A DNA stretch of 64,000 bases from Polyangia bacterium. Its GTDB lineage: Bacteria; Myxococcota_A; Polyangia; Fen-1088. Location: positions 211,273-275,272 of the forward strand of contig DATATI010000029.1 of NCBI GenBank assembly GCA_036268875.1. The letters are read 5' to 3'. The position numbers and the translations under genes were made by a program. The notes beneath the pieces are model-generated. The model had not been told where the DNA came from and ran no database searches. It saw nothing but the letters and a program-made list of their open reading frames with translations. Below are positions 43,368 to 52,539 of the stretch, piece after piece. The stretch's first letter is position 1. Each line of letters starts with the position of its first letter.

Positions 43368-44073
43368 GCGCGCCCGCCCGCCAGCCGGCTTTCTGATCTC
43401 TGCCCTCCGCATCGCCGCCAAGGACCTGCGCATCGAATTCCGCAGCCGCGAGATCATCTTGACCATGGCCTTCCTGGCCGTGGTGGTGGTGCTGATCTTC
43501 AGCTTCGCCTTCGTGGTCGGCGACGCCCGCCCGGCGCCGTCGGTGACCGCCGGCATCCTGTGGATCGCGGTGATTGTTTCAGGCACCGTCGGTCTTGGCC
43601 GCACCTTCGACCGCGAACGCGAAGGCGAGGCCATCCGCTCGCTGTTGCTGTCGCCGGTACCACGCGGGGCGATCTACCTGGGCAAGCTGGCCGCCACCGC
43701 CGCCCTGATGTTCATCGTCGAGGCGGTGCTGACCGCGCTCAGCGGGTTTCTCTTCGCTGGCGGCGTGCTGCCGCACGTTGGCCGCGTCGCCTTGCTGCTG
43801 GCGCTGGGCACGGTGGGCTTCGCGGCGGCGGGCTGCGTGTTCTCGGCGGCGCTGCTGCGCTCGCGCAGTCGTGACGTGCTGCTGTCGACGCTGCTTTACC
43901 CGATCATCGTCCCCATCGTCATCGCCGGCGCCCGCGGCTCCAGCCAGCTTCTGGATCCGCTGGCCCAGGACCTGGATGCGGCGCAATTTTGGACCCAGTT
44001 CCTCCTGGCCCTGGACGCGATATTCTTGACCGTGGGCCTGTGGGCCTTTGAACCGGTCGCTGCTGGTGAATAG
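43360..44073 (+). CDS. ccmB: Haem exporter membrane subunit CcmB
   Basis: 237 residues. About six helices and the CcmB family features ISALRIAAKDLRIEFRSREIILTMAF at the start and GLGRTFDREREGEAIRSLLLSPVPRGAIYLGKL in the first loop. GTG 43360 overlaps ccmA. It partners CcmA and CcmC. Its last 26 bp overlap the start of the next lipoprotein gene. Confidence 0.92.
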   Translation: MAERARPPAGFLISALRIAAKDLRIEFRSREIILTMAFLAVVVVLIFSFAFVVGDARPAPSVTAGILWIAVIVSGTVGLGRTFDREREGEAIRSLLLSPVPRGAIYLGKLAATAALMFIVEAVLTALSGFLFAGGVLPHVGRVALLLALGTVGFAAAGCVFSAALLRSRSRDVLLSTLLYPIIVPIVIAGARGSSQLLDPLAQDLDAAQFWTQFLLALDAIFLTVGLWAFEPVAAGE

Positions 44074-44944
44074 CCGAAAACAAATCGTCGGTCTGGCTGT
44101 CTGTCGGGTCGCGTGGGCGGCGGGTTTTGCCTGCGCCGTCGCGGGCGCGCCGGGCTGCCAGCTGAATCAAGCCGGGTTGGATCCGAATGTTCAGCCAGGG
44201 ACGATCCAAGCGGACGCCGCCGTCGACGGAGCGGTGGGCGATCCCGCCGACGCACCGGCCGGTGACGACAGCGGCGTCGGTCAGGCTGTTGAAGTCCTGT
44301 CGGCTGATGCGCTGTTCGACGCCGGCGCCGAAGCCTTCCCCGACGGCCCCGGCGAAGCGTCGGTCGACGCGCTGGGGATCGCACCCACCATCGCCGGCTG
44401 CGCCGACGGCACGCGCGAGGGTCTGCTGGATCCGATCATGTATCCGGCCATCGCCGCCTGCGATGGCGCGTGGGCCGAGCCGGGCCTGCTTTCCGCGCCG
44501 TCGCGCGCCCCCGAGTGTAACCACGCCGCAGGCAACGACGGCGTGGAGTCGAGCGGCGCCGGCTGCTCGGTCGCTGATCTCTGCGCTGATGGCTGGCACG
44601 TCTGCGAATCGATCGCCGACCTGCTGGCGCACGGCGGCCAGTGCGCGGACGCGGTTCTGCCCGCCAACGGCCGCCCTGTCTTCTACGCCACCCGACAAGA
44701 CGGCACCTGCTTGACCACCGACGCGGGCGTTCACGCTACCGACGGCGGCCGCGTCCATGGCTGCGGCAACTTCGGCGACGACGACAGTGCCTGCTTGCCG
44801 ATGGGCGTGGTGTTGAGCGCACCGCTGTGCGCGGCGAATGGGCCCTGGCAGTGCAACTCCGTGATCGCCACCGGCGCGTCACCGGTGACCACGGTGATCA
44901 AGTCAGCCGCCGACCGCGGTGGCGTGCTGTGCTGCCACAACTGA
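44048..44944 (+). CDS. Lipoprotein of unknown function with Cys-rich DLCADGWHVC domain
   Basis: 298 residues. Signal peptide ends in AGAPGC. An Asp/Ala linker runs to about residue 115, then a domain with about twelve Cys, including AGCADGTREGL, GCSVADLCADGWHVC and LSAPLCAANGPWQC. The domain has no recognised family here, although variants appear in myxobacterial lipoproteins. It overlaps ccmB by 26 bp; GTG 44066 is another possible start. The overlap suggests translation after ccmB, although the protein is not expected to act in haem export. Confidence 0.62.
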   Translation: MNRSLLVNSRKQIVGLAVCRVAWAAGFACAVAGAPGCQLNQAGLDPNVQPGTIQADAAVDGAVGDPADAPAGDDSGVGQAVEVLSADALFDAGAEAFPDGPGEASVDALGIAPTIAGCADGTREGLLDPIMYPAIAACDGAWAEPGLLSAPSRAPECNHAAGNDGVESSGAGCSVADLCADGWHVCESIADLLAHGGQCADAVLPANGRPVFYATRQDGTCLTTDAGVHATDGGRVHGCGNFGDDDSACLPMGVVLSAPLCAANGPWQCNSVIATGASPVTTVIKSAADRGGVLCCHN

Positions 44945-45005
44945 CCCCGCCGCCGCCGGCGCGCGCGGCCCCCTGTTCCGCGCGCGCCGTACCTTGAAAT
45001 CCCGC

Positions 45006-46184
45006 TCAGAACGGAAAAGGCACGCCCGCCTGGCCGGCGAAGTTGCGATAGCGGGACAGCACGTTGTTGACGTAGTTCTGCGCGCGATCGTTGAACTGCT
45101 GGCAACCGGTCACCGAGTCCTCGCCGGAGTTATAGGCCCCGGCGGCCATCAACAAGTACTGCTTGTCGGTGCAGCCGGCGTGCTCGCGCTTGACTGCATT
45201 CCAGAAGTTGGTGATGGCCAAAACGCCCTGGTTCAAGTTCAGCGTGGCGTTGAAGACCGACGTGCTCCACAGCGGCGAGGTCTGATCGCGGGTCAGGTTG
45301 GGGTGACCGTTCGGCAGCTTGGTGGCATTGGATTCGCCACAGGCGGGCGTCACCTGGGTCAGGCCGAACGATTTGGATTCCGCGTCGGTCCAACCCGCCG
45401 GATCGCCGCACGGGCTGTCGGGGCTGACGGCGAACTGATCAAAGTCCGATTCCAGCGCCACCTGCGACTTGATCATCATCGGATCGGGAAAGCCGTTCTG
45501 GTTGGCCAGCGAGATGATCGTGCAGTCGAAGGCGTCGGTGCGCGAATCACCGGTCTTCAGCGGATCGTTCGCGTTCGAGCAAGCGCCGCCGCTGGCGCCG
45601 CCCGAGCCGCCGCCCGAGGAGCCGCCGCTGCCGCCGCCCGAGGACGCCGCGCTGACCTGCACCTCGAACAGCGAATAGCCCCACTGCGTTCCGCGCCGCG
45701 TGCCGAAGATGCGCAGGAAACGGCCGTGCGCTCCGAGGCCGGTGAAGTCGTCGGTGCCGCCATCGCCGTTGGTCACGCTGCGCACGGTGGTCCAGGCGCT
45801 GGCGTTGTTCGAGGTCTGCAGCTGGTAGTCGGCGCCGAAGGCGGCCTCCCACTGCAGCGTCACGTGATCGATGGACCGCGACGAGCCAAAATCGATCTGC
45901 AGCCACTGCGGATCGCTGAACATCGACGACCAGCGCGTCGACGAATTGCCGTCGATGGCCTTCGACGCCTCCAGGCCCGCCTTCTCGACTGACGATGCGG
46001 TGGCGGTGGCGCCGGCCAGCGCGCCCACCGCGCCCTGATCGCCGCTTGAGGCTTCATCGCCCAGCGGCAAATCACAGCCAAAAAAAGCCACGCCCAGCAC
46101 CAGCATCCATCCGGCGCCTACGGACGAACGCTGCAGGGACGCAGCAACAAAATCGGGTCGGGGCAGCGATCGAGACATGAGCAC
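45006..46184 (-). CDS. Lipoprotein: discoidin (F5/8C) domain plus transglycosylase-like domain
   Basis: 392 residues. The signal peptide ends in AFFGC. A discoidin/F5-8C carbohydrate-binding domain (about residues 50-180: IDGNSSTRWSSMFSDPQWLQIDFG, RFLRIFGTRRG) is joined by a Gly/Ser linker to an SLT-like domain (about 205-392). That domain has the catalytic-type Glu in VALESDFDQ, the SFGLTQVTP motif and the AAGAYNSG motif of soluble lytic transglycosylases. The likely role is binding and cutting of cell-wall or foreign peptidoglycan at the cell surface. It lies opposite to the ccm genes and divides the two ccm blocks. Confidence 0.85.
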   Translation of the reverse strand: MLMSRSLPRPDFVAASLQRSSVGAGWMLVLGVAFFGCDLPLGDEASSGDQGAVGALAGATATASSVEKAGLEASKAIDGNSSTRWSSMFSDPQWLQIDFGSSRSIDHVTLQWEAAFGADYQLQTSNNASAWTTVRSVTNGDGGTDDFTGLGAHGRFLRIFGTRRGTQWGYSLFEVQVSAASSGGGSGGSSGGGSGGASGGACSNANDPLKTGDSRTDAFDCTIISLANQNGFPDPMMIKSQVALESDFDQFAVSPDSPCGDPAGWTDAESKSFGLTQVTPACGESNATKLPNGHPNLTRDQTSPLWSTSVFNATLNLNQGVLAITNFWNAVKREHAGCTDKQYLLMAAGAYNSGEDSVTGCQQFNDRAQNYVNNVLSRYRNFAGQAGVPFPF

Positions 46185-46359
46185 CTCGGGAGTGAGGCCG
46201 CTTTGGGGCGCGCGGCGTTACGTGCCCAGCGACTGTGCAATGTCTGCGCCGCGCCGGAATATTCGCAATGGTGGCGGATCGCCGCGGCAACCGCGCGCGC
46301 GGCGGCCGGAAACTGGGGGAAGGACTCACCACCGTGGGGAATCTGCCCTCAGGTGATCG

Positions 46360-47643
<1,284 letters not shown>

Positions 47644-47720
47644 TATCAGACCGGACCCCTCGGAGGTTCTCGGACCGAGTTCCGTCCACGCGCCGCGGTT
47701 TTGGTAGTATAGGGGCGCCT

Positions 47721-48404
47721 ATGCGATCTCTCGGTGCCGGGTTTGGAGCAACGGCCGCGCTGGCCATCGTTGGTTTCCTGCTGGTTCCCGGCCTGATCTT
47801 GTCGGCGCCGATCGAACCGGTGATGGGCGTGGTGCAGAAGATTTTCTATTTCCACGTTCCCTGCGCGATCATGCTGTTTCTGTCGACGTTCACCTGCGCC
47901 GGCGGCAGCATCGCCTATCTGTTCAAAGGATCAGCGCGCGGCGATCGGCTGGCCGCCGCGGCCGGCGAGCTGGCCGTGCTGTTCGGCGCCTGCGTGCTGG
48001 TCAGCGGGCCTTTGTGGGGCCGCAAGGCGTGGGGCGTGTACTGGCAGTGGGACGCCCGCCTGACCAGCTCGCTGTTGTTGTTCCTGATCATGATCGCCTA
48101 CATGCTGGCCCGGCGGTACGGCGGGCCGGGCGGCAGGAAGCTGGCGGCGGCGCTGGGATTGTTCGCCGCCGTCGACGTGCCGCTGGTGTACAAGAGCGTG
48201 GACATCTGGCGCACCGTGCACCCGCAGACCACGGTGGTCCCGACGCTGGATCCGCGCATGCGGCCGGCGTTCTGGGCGTCGTTCGCGCTGATCACGCTGG
48301 TGTGGGCGCTGCTGCTTATCTTGCGTATGCGGCTCGAGAAGGCGCGGGCGGCGCTGGGCGATCTGCGGATGGAAGTCGAAGACATGCTGGAGGCACGAGG
48401 ATGA
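47721..48404 (+). CDS. ccmC: Haem exporter subunit CcmC
   Basis: 227 residues with six helices. The haem-binding WWD-type segment is WGVYWQWDARLTSSLLLFLI, with flanking His (FYFHVP) and the VDVPLVYKSVDIWRTVHPQ segment that replaces the more common VNVPIIHFSVEWWNTLHQ. CcmC loads haem onto CcmE. It forms the second ccm block with ccmD immediately after (ATGA overlap). No ccmE is seen in the window. Confidence 0.92.
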   Translation: MRSLGAGFGATAALAIVGFLLVPGLILSAPIEPVMGVVQKIFYFHVPCAIMLFLSTFTCAGGSIAYLFKGSARGDRLAAAAGELAVLFGACVLVSGPLWGRKAWGVYWQWDARLTSSLLLFLIMIAYMLARRYGGPGGRKLAAALGLFAAVDVPLVYKSVDIWRTVHPQTTVVPTLDPRMRPAFWASFALITLVWALLLILRMRLEKARAALGDLRMEVEDMLEARG

Positions 48405-48703
48405 TCCGACAAACCCGACAAGCGTTGGCCGCCGCCGGCGTGTTCTTGTTTTCGTTGCTGGCGCCGGCCATGGCCGCCGCGCAGGAATTTCAAAAGGTCG
48501 AAGGCCGCGTGGTCGACGAGATCCCGGCGGTGCCGTTCGTCGGCTATGCCTACGGCTTTATCTGGATCGCCGTGCTGGTCTACGTGGTGTACGTGGCGCG
48601 AGGATTGAGCCGGGTGAACGGCGAGATCGACCAGCTTCGGCGCAAGGTGGACGGCGGCGGCACCGCCGGCGCTGCGGGGGCGCGCGAGGCCGGTCGCCAG
48701 TGA
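48401..48703 (+). CDS. ccmD: CcmD-like small membrane protein
   Basis: 100 residues. A signal-like first helix is followed by a short exposed loop and one membrane helix (YAYGFIWIAVLVYVVYVARGL) with a basic end and an RVNGEIDQLRRKV coil. The second part has the size and form of CcmD, which holds CcmC and CcmE together; the extra N-terminal helix makes it longer than the usual 60-70 residues. The start at 48401 overlaps the ccmC stop. Confidence 0.8.
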   Translation: MIRQTRQALAAAGVFLFSLLAPAMAAAQEFQKVEGRVVDEIPAVPFVGYAYGFIWIAVLVYVVYVARGLSRVNGEIDQLRRKVDGGGTAGAAGAREAGRQ

Positions 48704-48930
48704 TCACGGCCCTGTGCATCGGCGTCCCGCCGTCTTCACATTTTATTTACATCCCGGTGATCTTCATTTTGGGGATCTCGCTTGGCTTCATGCTGGGCTC
48801 GAAGGCCACCCGCGACGCCTTCGCCTTCGAGCAGCGCAAGGCCGACGAGCGCGCCGCCCGCAAGGCTGCGCGGGCCGCCGCTGGCACCGCCCAAGCGAAC
48901 GTCGGCGACAAGCCGCCGGCCTCCGGTTAA
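48700..48930 (+). CDS. Small membrane protein following ccmD
   Basis: 76 residues, GTG start overlapping the ccmD stop. One hydrophobic helix (FIYIPVIFILGISLGFMLG) is followed by a basic/acidic coil (FEQRKADERAARKAARAAA). Unknown family. The tight coupling suggests it belongs with the CcmC/CcmD complex. Confidence 0.68.
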   Translation: MITALCIGVPPSSHFIYIPVIFILGISLGFMLGSKATRDAFAFEQRKADERAARKAARAAAGTAQANVGDKPPASG

Positions 48931-48965
48931 TTGGCAGGCGTATACTCGGGCCGGAAGGAGACTTG

Positions 48966-50105
48966 ATGCCCAGCTTCGACTTCACCGACGAGCAGCAGCA
49001 GCTGATCGACACGGCCCGCGAGTTCACGCGCAAGGAGATCATCCCCGTCGCCTCCGCCCTGGATGAAGAAGGAAAGTTCCCGCGCGAGATCTGCGACAGG
49101 GCCTTCGAGACCGGCCTGATGAACTGCGAGCTGCCTGAAAAATACGGCGGCCTGGGCCTGTCCTGCCTGTCGCACAGCCTGGTGCTGGAGGAAATTTCCT
49201 ACGGCTGCACCGGCGTCAACACCACCCTGGCCGGCAACATGCTGGGCGCCATGCCGATCATCCTGGCCGGCACCGAAGAGCAGCGGCGGCACTACTTCGC
49301 GCGCCTGCTGGCAAAGCCGATCTTCGCCGCCTATTGCTGCTCCGAGCCCGACGCTGGTTCGGACGTGGCCGGCATGAAGACCAAATACCGGCGCGTCGGC
49401 GATGAATACGTCATCACCGGGCAAAAGCGCTGGATCACCAACGGCGGGATGGCGGACTTCTACACGGTGTTCGCCCGCGAAGAAGGCACGCAGCGCCACA
49501 AAGGAATCACCTGCTTCGTCGTCGATCGGGCCACGCCCGGGGTGTCCGTCGGAAAAAAAGAAAACAAGATGGGACAGCGCTGTTCCAACACCACCGACGT
49601 GATCTTCGAAGAGGTGAAGGTCGGCAAGGCCAACGTGGTCGGCCCCGAGGGCGACGGCTTCAAGGTCGCCATGCGCACCTTCGATCGGACCCGTCCGTGG
49701 ATCGCCGCCGGCGCCGCCGGGATCATCCGCCGCGCGCTGGAGGAATCACGCGCCTACGCCCTCGAGCGCAAGACCTTCGGCGTGCCGATCGCCCAGCACC
49801 AGGCGGTGCAGTTCATGCTGGCCGACATGGCCATCGCCTACGAATCGACGCGCCTGCTTTGCCACAAGGCCGCCTGGGCCATCGACAGCGGAAAGATCGA
49901 CAGCATCGTCTCCAGTTACGCCAAAGCCCACGGAGCCGATTCGGCCATGCGGGTGGCCACGGACGCGGTGCAGATCTTCGGCGGCTACGGCTACACCAAG
50001 GAATACCCGGTCGAAAAGCTCATGCGCGACGCGAAGCTCTTGCAGATCTACGAAGGCACCAGCCAGATCCAGCGCATGGTGATCGCGCGGAACGTCCTGA
50101 GCTAG
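48966..50105 (+). CDS. Acyl-CoA dehydrogenase
   Basis: 379 residues, typical of the family. It opens with FTDEQQQLIDTAREFTRKEI. The FAD segment YCCSEPDAGSDVAGMKTKYRR, the QKRWITNGG motif and the C-terminal YEGTSQIQRMVIAR are present; the catalytic Glu is in YEGTSQ. It oxidises acyl-CoA to enoyl-CoA with FAD and passes electrons to ETF. Chain length is not deducible, but medium-chain-like enzymes have this pattern. ATG 48966 has a strong GGAAGGAG upstream; a longer open frame to 48714 overlaps the previous gene and is not used. Confidence 0.95.
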   Translation: MPSFDFTDEQQQLIDTAREFTRKEIIPVASALDEEGKFPREICDRAFETGLMNCELPEKYGGLGLSCLSHSLVLEEISYGCTGVNTTLAGNMLGAMPIILAGTEEQRRHYFARLLAKPIFAAYCCSEPDAGSDVAGMKTKYRRVGDEYVITGQKRWITNGGMADFYTVFAREEGTQRHKGITCFVVDRATPGVSVGKKENKMGQRCSNTTDVIFEEVKVGKANVVGPEGDGFKVAMRTFDRTRPWIAAGAAGIIRRALEESRAYALERKTFGVPIAQHQAVQFMLADMAIAYESTRLLCHKAAWAIDSGKIDSIVSSYAKAHGADSAMRVATDAVQIFGGYGYTKEYPVEKLMRDAKLLQIYEGTSQIQRMVIARNVLS

Positions 50106-50125
50106 CAATGAGCTAGCAACGCTCG

Positions 50126-51169
50126 CTAGATGCTGCCCAGCTCTTCCAGGGCGCGGGGATGAGCTGAGCCGAGAAAACGCCGCGCCGATTCTGCGGCCTG
50201 CGACAGCCGCTTCCGGGCGCGCCGCGGAACGTCCGAAAGCGCTTCAGTGATCGCCCCCGATTGTGTTTCCGCGAGAACCGCGCAAAGAACGGATGCCTGC
50301 ACGATGTCCTTGTCCGACTTGGTGCCGCGCTCGACACGAAGGCGCGAGACCAGCAGCTTGTGCACCGCGAATCGCTCGGGCAAGGGCACGCGCACGCTGC
50401 AACAGCCCTCGCGCCCCATCACCATCGCCCGCTGCGATTCGGTGAGCAGATAGCCAAGGTGTGGCAGGCCGGTGGCGTGGGCGCGAAGCTCCGGGACAGC
50501 GACCACGGGAAACGATTCACCCGGGGAAGGCACCAGGAGATCGACGTGAAAATGAGAGCGCCCCCGCTGCTTGAATGACGTCGACGGCGCGCCCCGCTCA
50601 AGCCGCGGAACCTCGACAAAATCAATCCCCGAGTCGCGCAGCATGCCGAGGAGGCCCGCCTCCGGTGGATGAGCGAGGGCCAGCGCGGCGCCACGGGCGA
50701 TGTCCACGTCCTCCGTGGCATAGGCGGCGGCGCGAACGCCCAGCCGGTTGAGCAAGACGCCGTAGGCGTGCGATCCAACGAGCAGGCCGCCGGCCGAGAA
50801 GATGCCGTGGTTGTGAAGACTGGCCAACGTCGCGAAGGTTCGCGGGTCGACCAAGTTATAGCCCTCGCGCCCCAGCAGTCGCAACGACGGCACCAGGGCC
50901 TTGAGCTCGCTGATCCGCCCGCGAACATCGGCGGCGGCCGCCTCGGCGGCGAAGCTGCCGACCGGACCGGCGACATACTCTTCGCGCTTTTGGCCGTCGC
51001 CGTCGTAGAAGGAACGCGCATAAAAGCGAAAACCTCCGGCGTTCTGCCGCTCGATCAGTGACCCGGCGGTACCGACGAAGACCTTGGCCTGACTCGAGGC
51101 GTATCGTTCCAGATCGTCATGCAGCACAGCGAGAGGCCGGGCGTGGGCCGTAAAAAGTGAAAACGGCAC
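50126..51169 (-). CDS. GSU2403-family nucleotidyltransferase-fold protein
   Basis: 347 residues, GTG start with AGAGGA 5 bases upstream. Motifs of the nucleotidyltransferase fold are LLVGSHAYGVLL followed by TEDVDIARG (the two-Asp pair) and, further on, HFHVDLLVPS. The C-terminal third is helical (KLLVSRLRVERGTKSDKDI). The overall form follows the GSU2403 family, related to the AbiEii/MNT toxin-type nucleotidyltransferases. No adjacent antitoxin is present; the gene upstream is on its own. The start is preceded by AT-rich DNA with operator-like repeats, so autoregulation is plausible. Substrate unknown. Confidence 0.78.
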   Translation of the reverse strand: MPFSLFTAHARPLAVLHDDLERYASSQAKVFVGTAGSLIERQNAGGFRFYARSFYDGDGQKREEYVAGPVGSFAAEAAAADVRGRISELKALVPSLRLLGREGYNLVDPRTFATLASLHNHGIFSAGGLLVGSHAYGVLLNRLGVRAAAYATEDVDIARGAALALAHPPEAGLLGMLRDSGIDFVEVPRLERGAPSTSFKQRGRSHFHVDLLVPSPGESFPVVAVPELRAHATGLPHLGYLLTESQRAMVMGREGCCSVRVPLPERFAVHKLLVSRLRVERGTKSDKDIVQASVLCAVLAETQSGAITEALSDVPRRARKRLSQAAESARRFLGSAHPRALEELGSI

Positions 51170-51183
51170 TATATCCTCTAGTT

Positions 51184-51206
51184 TTATAACTTAGCGGATA
51201 CAAAAT
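51184..51206. promoter_or_regulatory. Operator-like repeat, copy 1, before the NTase gene
   Basis: A 23-base element with core GGATACAAAAT, repeated at 51218-51240 with three differences. Within and after this copy, CGGATA (51195-51200) and TATCCG (51206-51211) form a perfect inverted repeat with a 5-base loop. It lies 15 bp from the start codon of the NTase gene in an AT-rich island, as expected for a repressor site covering the promoter. Confidence 0.55.
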
Positions 51207-51217
51207 ATCCGTCAAGC

Positions 51218-51240
51218 TTACAACTCAGTGGATACAAAAT
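51218..51240. promoter_or_regulatory. Operator-like repeat, copy 2, before the NTase gene
   Basis: Second copy of the element at 51184-51206, 34 bp away from start to start (about three helical turns), so a protein could contact both from one side. It lacks the second arm (TATCCG) of the inverted repeat. Confidence 0.55.
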
Positions 51241-51273
51241 CATGATGACTGGGCCGGCCCCGAGAGCCGCCGC

Positions 51274-52503
51274 TTACTGACCGACGTCAGCAACATCGCC
51301 AGCGGCGGCGTCCACGCCGCCGTCTGGCGAGGCCGGCGCGGGCAGCGAAGTGATCCAGGCGCGGACGGCGGCCACACCGTCGGGGTCGACGATCTCCGTG
51401 GCCAGCGGCGGCATCTGGATCTTCTCCGTGCGGGACTGCATGCGCACCATGACGGCGCTGTTGTCCGGATCGCCGGGCGACACGCGCATGGTCACGCCGC
51501 CGCCGCGAAAATATTGCAGCGTCTGACCGACGATCGATTCGTACAACCCGGAGGATCTTAAATCGCGGTCGGCCACGGTCAGGCGCAGGACCATCTGCGT
51601 GTCAGGCCAAGAGGTGCCGTTCATGTTGTGGCAGTGGCCGCAGTTGGCGTGCAGATAGCCGAGGGCCGCCACGCTGACGTCGTCACCCAGGACCGGATAG
51701 TCCACGCCGGGCGGTGGCGGGTTGGTCAAAAGGCCGGCGGTCGCCAGCCCCTTCAAGGTCGGTTCGTTGTCGGGCCGCGAAAGCTGGATGGCCGAAAAAC
51801 CCAGCACCCGGCCCAGATCGCCGCGGTGGCAGGCACCGCAGCTCATCTGCGAGGGCGCGTCGTGCATGGTGCCGTTGATGTTCTGCTGGCCGTCCACGGC
51901 GAACACAGCGTCGGTCTGGTCGGCGTTCCAGACGAAGGCGCCGAACCAATAATCCTCCGGACCGGCGCCGTATCGTTCGACCAACCGGGTCTCCAGCAGC
52001 ACGCCGCCCAGCGAGAACTCTTTGAAGAGCTTGGTGCCCACCGGAAAGATCCAGTGGTCCATGTCGCTGGTGTCGATCTGGGTGTCGGGTGGCAGCTTGA
52101 TCCAGCGGCGTTTGGTGGCGCCGTCGGACCACAGCTTGTGGGTGGGTTCGAAGGCGACCAATCCGTCGGAGAGGACCTTGTTGGCGAAGTCGGCGTAAAG
52201 ACCGGTCTCGGACAGATCTTGGTACGACGGCCGCGGGTATGGCTGCGGCGCTGGAATTTTTTTGACGTCGGCGGCGGCGTCGACGGGCGGATCCTCCTCG
52301 TTGGCAACGTCGGCGCCGACGTCGTCGGCCCCGTCGCTCGGAGCCAAGTCCGCAGCGTCAGCGGTGACGTCACCGCCGGCGAAACCGTCGCTGGGACTTT
52401 GCGACGACGAGCCGCACGCCGCCAGCGCGCCGACGCCAAAAACGAAAAGCGCAGGGACGAGGGCCGGGGAAAAAGACCGGCTTCTCGAACCTGCGCTGAT
52501 CAT
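51274..52503 (-). CDS. SO2930-type diheme cytochrome c lipoprotein
   Basis: 409 residues. The signal peptide ends in ALAAC. An Asp/Ala-rich linker runs to about residue 75. Haem sites are CGACH and CGHCH, with later Met in QMPPLATE as possible ligand. Segments such as THKLWSDGATKRRWIKLPP and WIFPVGTKLFKEF are typical of the SO2930/HNE_0200 family of conserved diheme proteins. It should be a surface or periplasmic electron-transfer lipoprotein that requires the ccm machinery. It lies downstream of a second diheme cytochrome on the same strand. Confidence 0.85.
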   Translation of the reverse strand: MISAGSRSRSFSPALVPALFVFGVGALAACGSSSQSPSDGFAGGDVTADAADLAPSDGADDVGADVANEEDPPVDAAADVKKIPAPQPYPRPSYQDLSETGLYADFANKVLSDGLVAFEPTHKLWSDGATKRRWIKLPPDTQIDTSDMDHWIFPVGTKLFKEFSLGGVLLETRLVERYGAGPEDYWFGAFVWNADQTDAVFAVDGQQNINGTMHDAPSQMSCGACHRGDLGRVLGFSAIQLSRPDNEPTLKGLATAGLLTNPPPPGVDYPVLGDDVSVAALGYLHANCGHCHNMNGTSWPDTQMVLRLTVADRDLRSSGLYESIVGQTLQYFRGGGVTMRVSPGDPDNSAVMVRMQSRTEKIQMPPLATEIVDPDGVAAVRAWITSLPAPASPDGGVDAAAGDVADVGQ

Positions 52504-52539
52504 GCTCGATGCTACTTGTCGGACGAACCGGGCGGCGAC

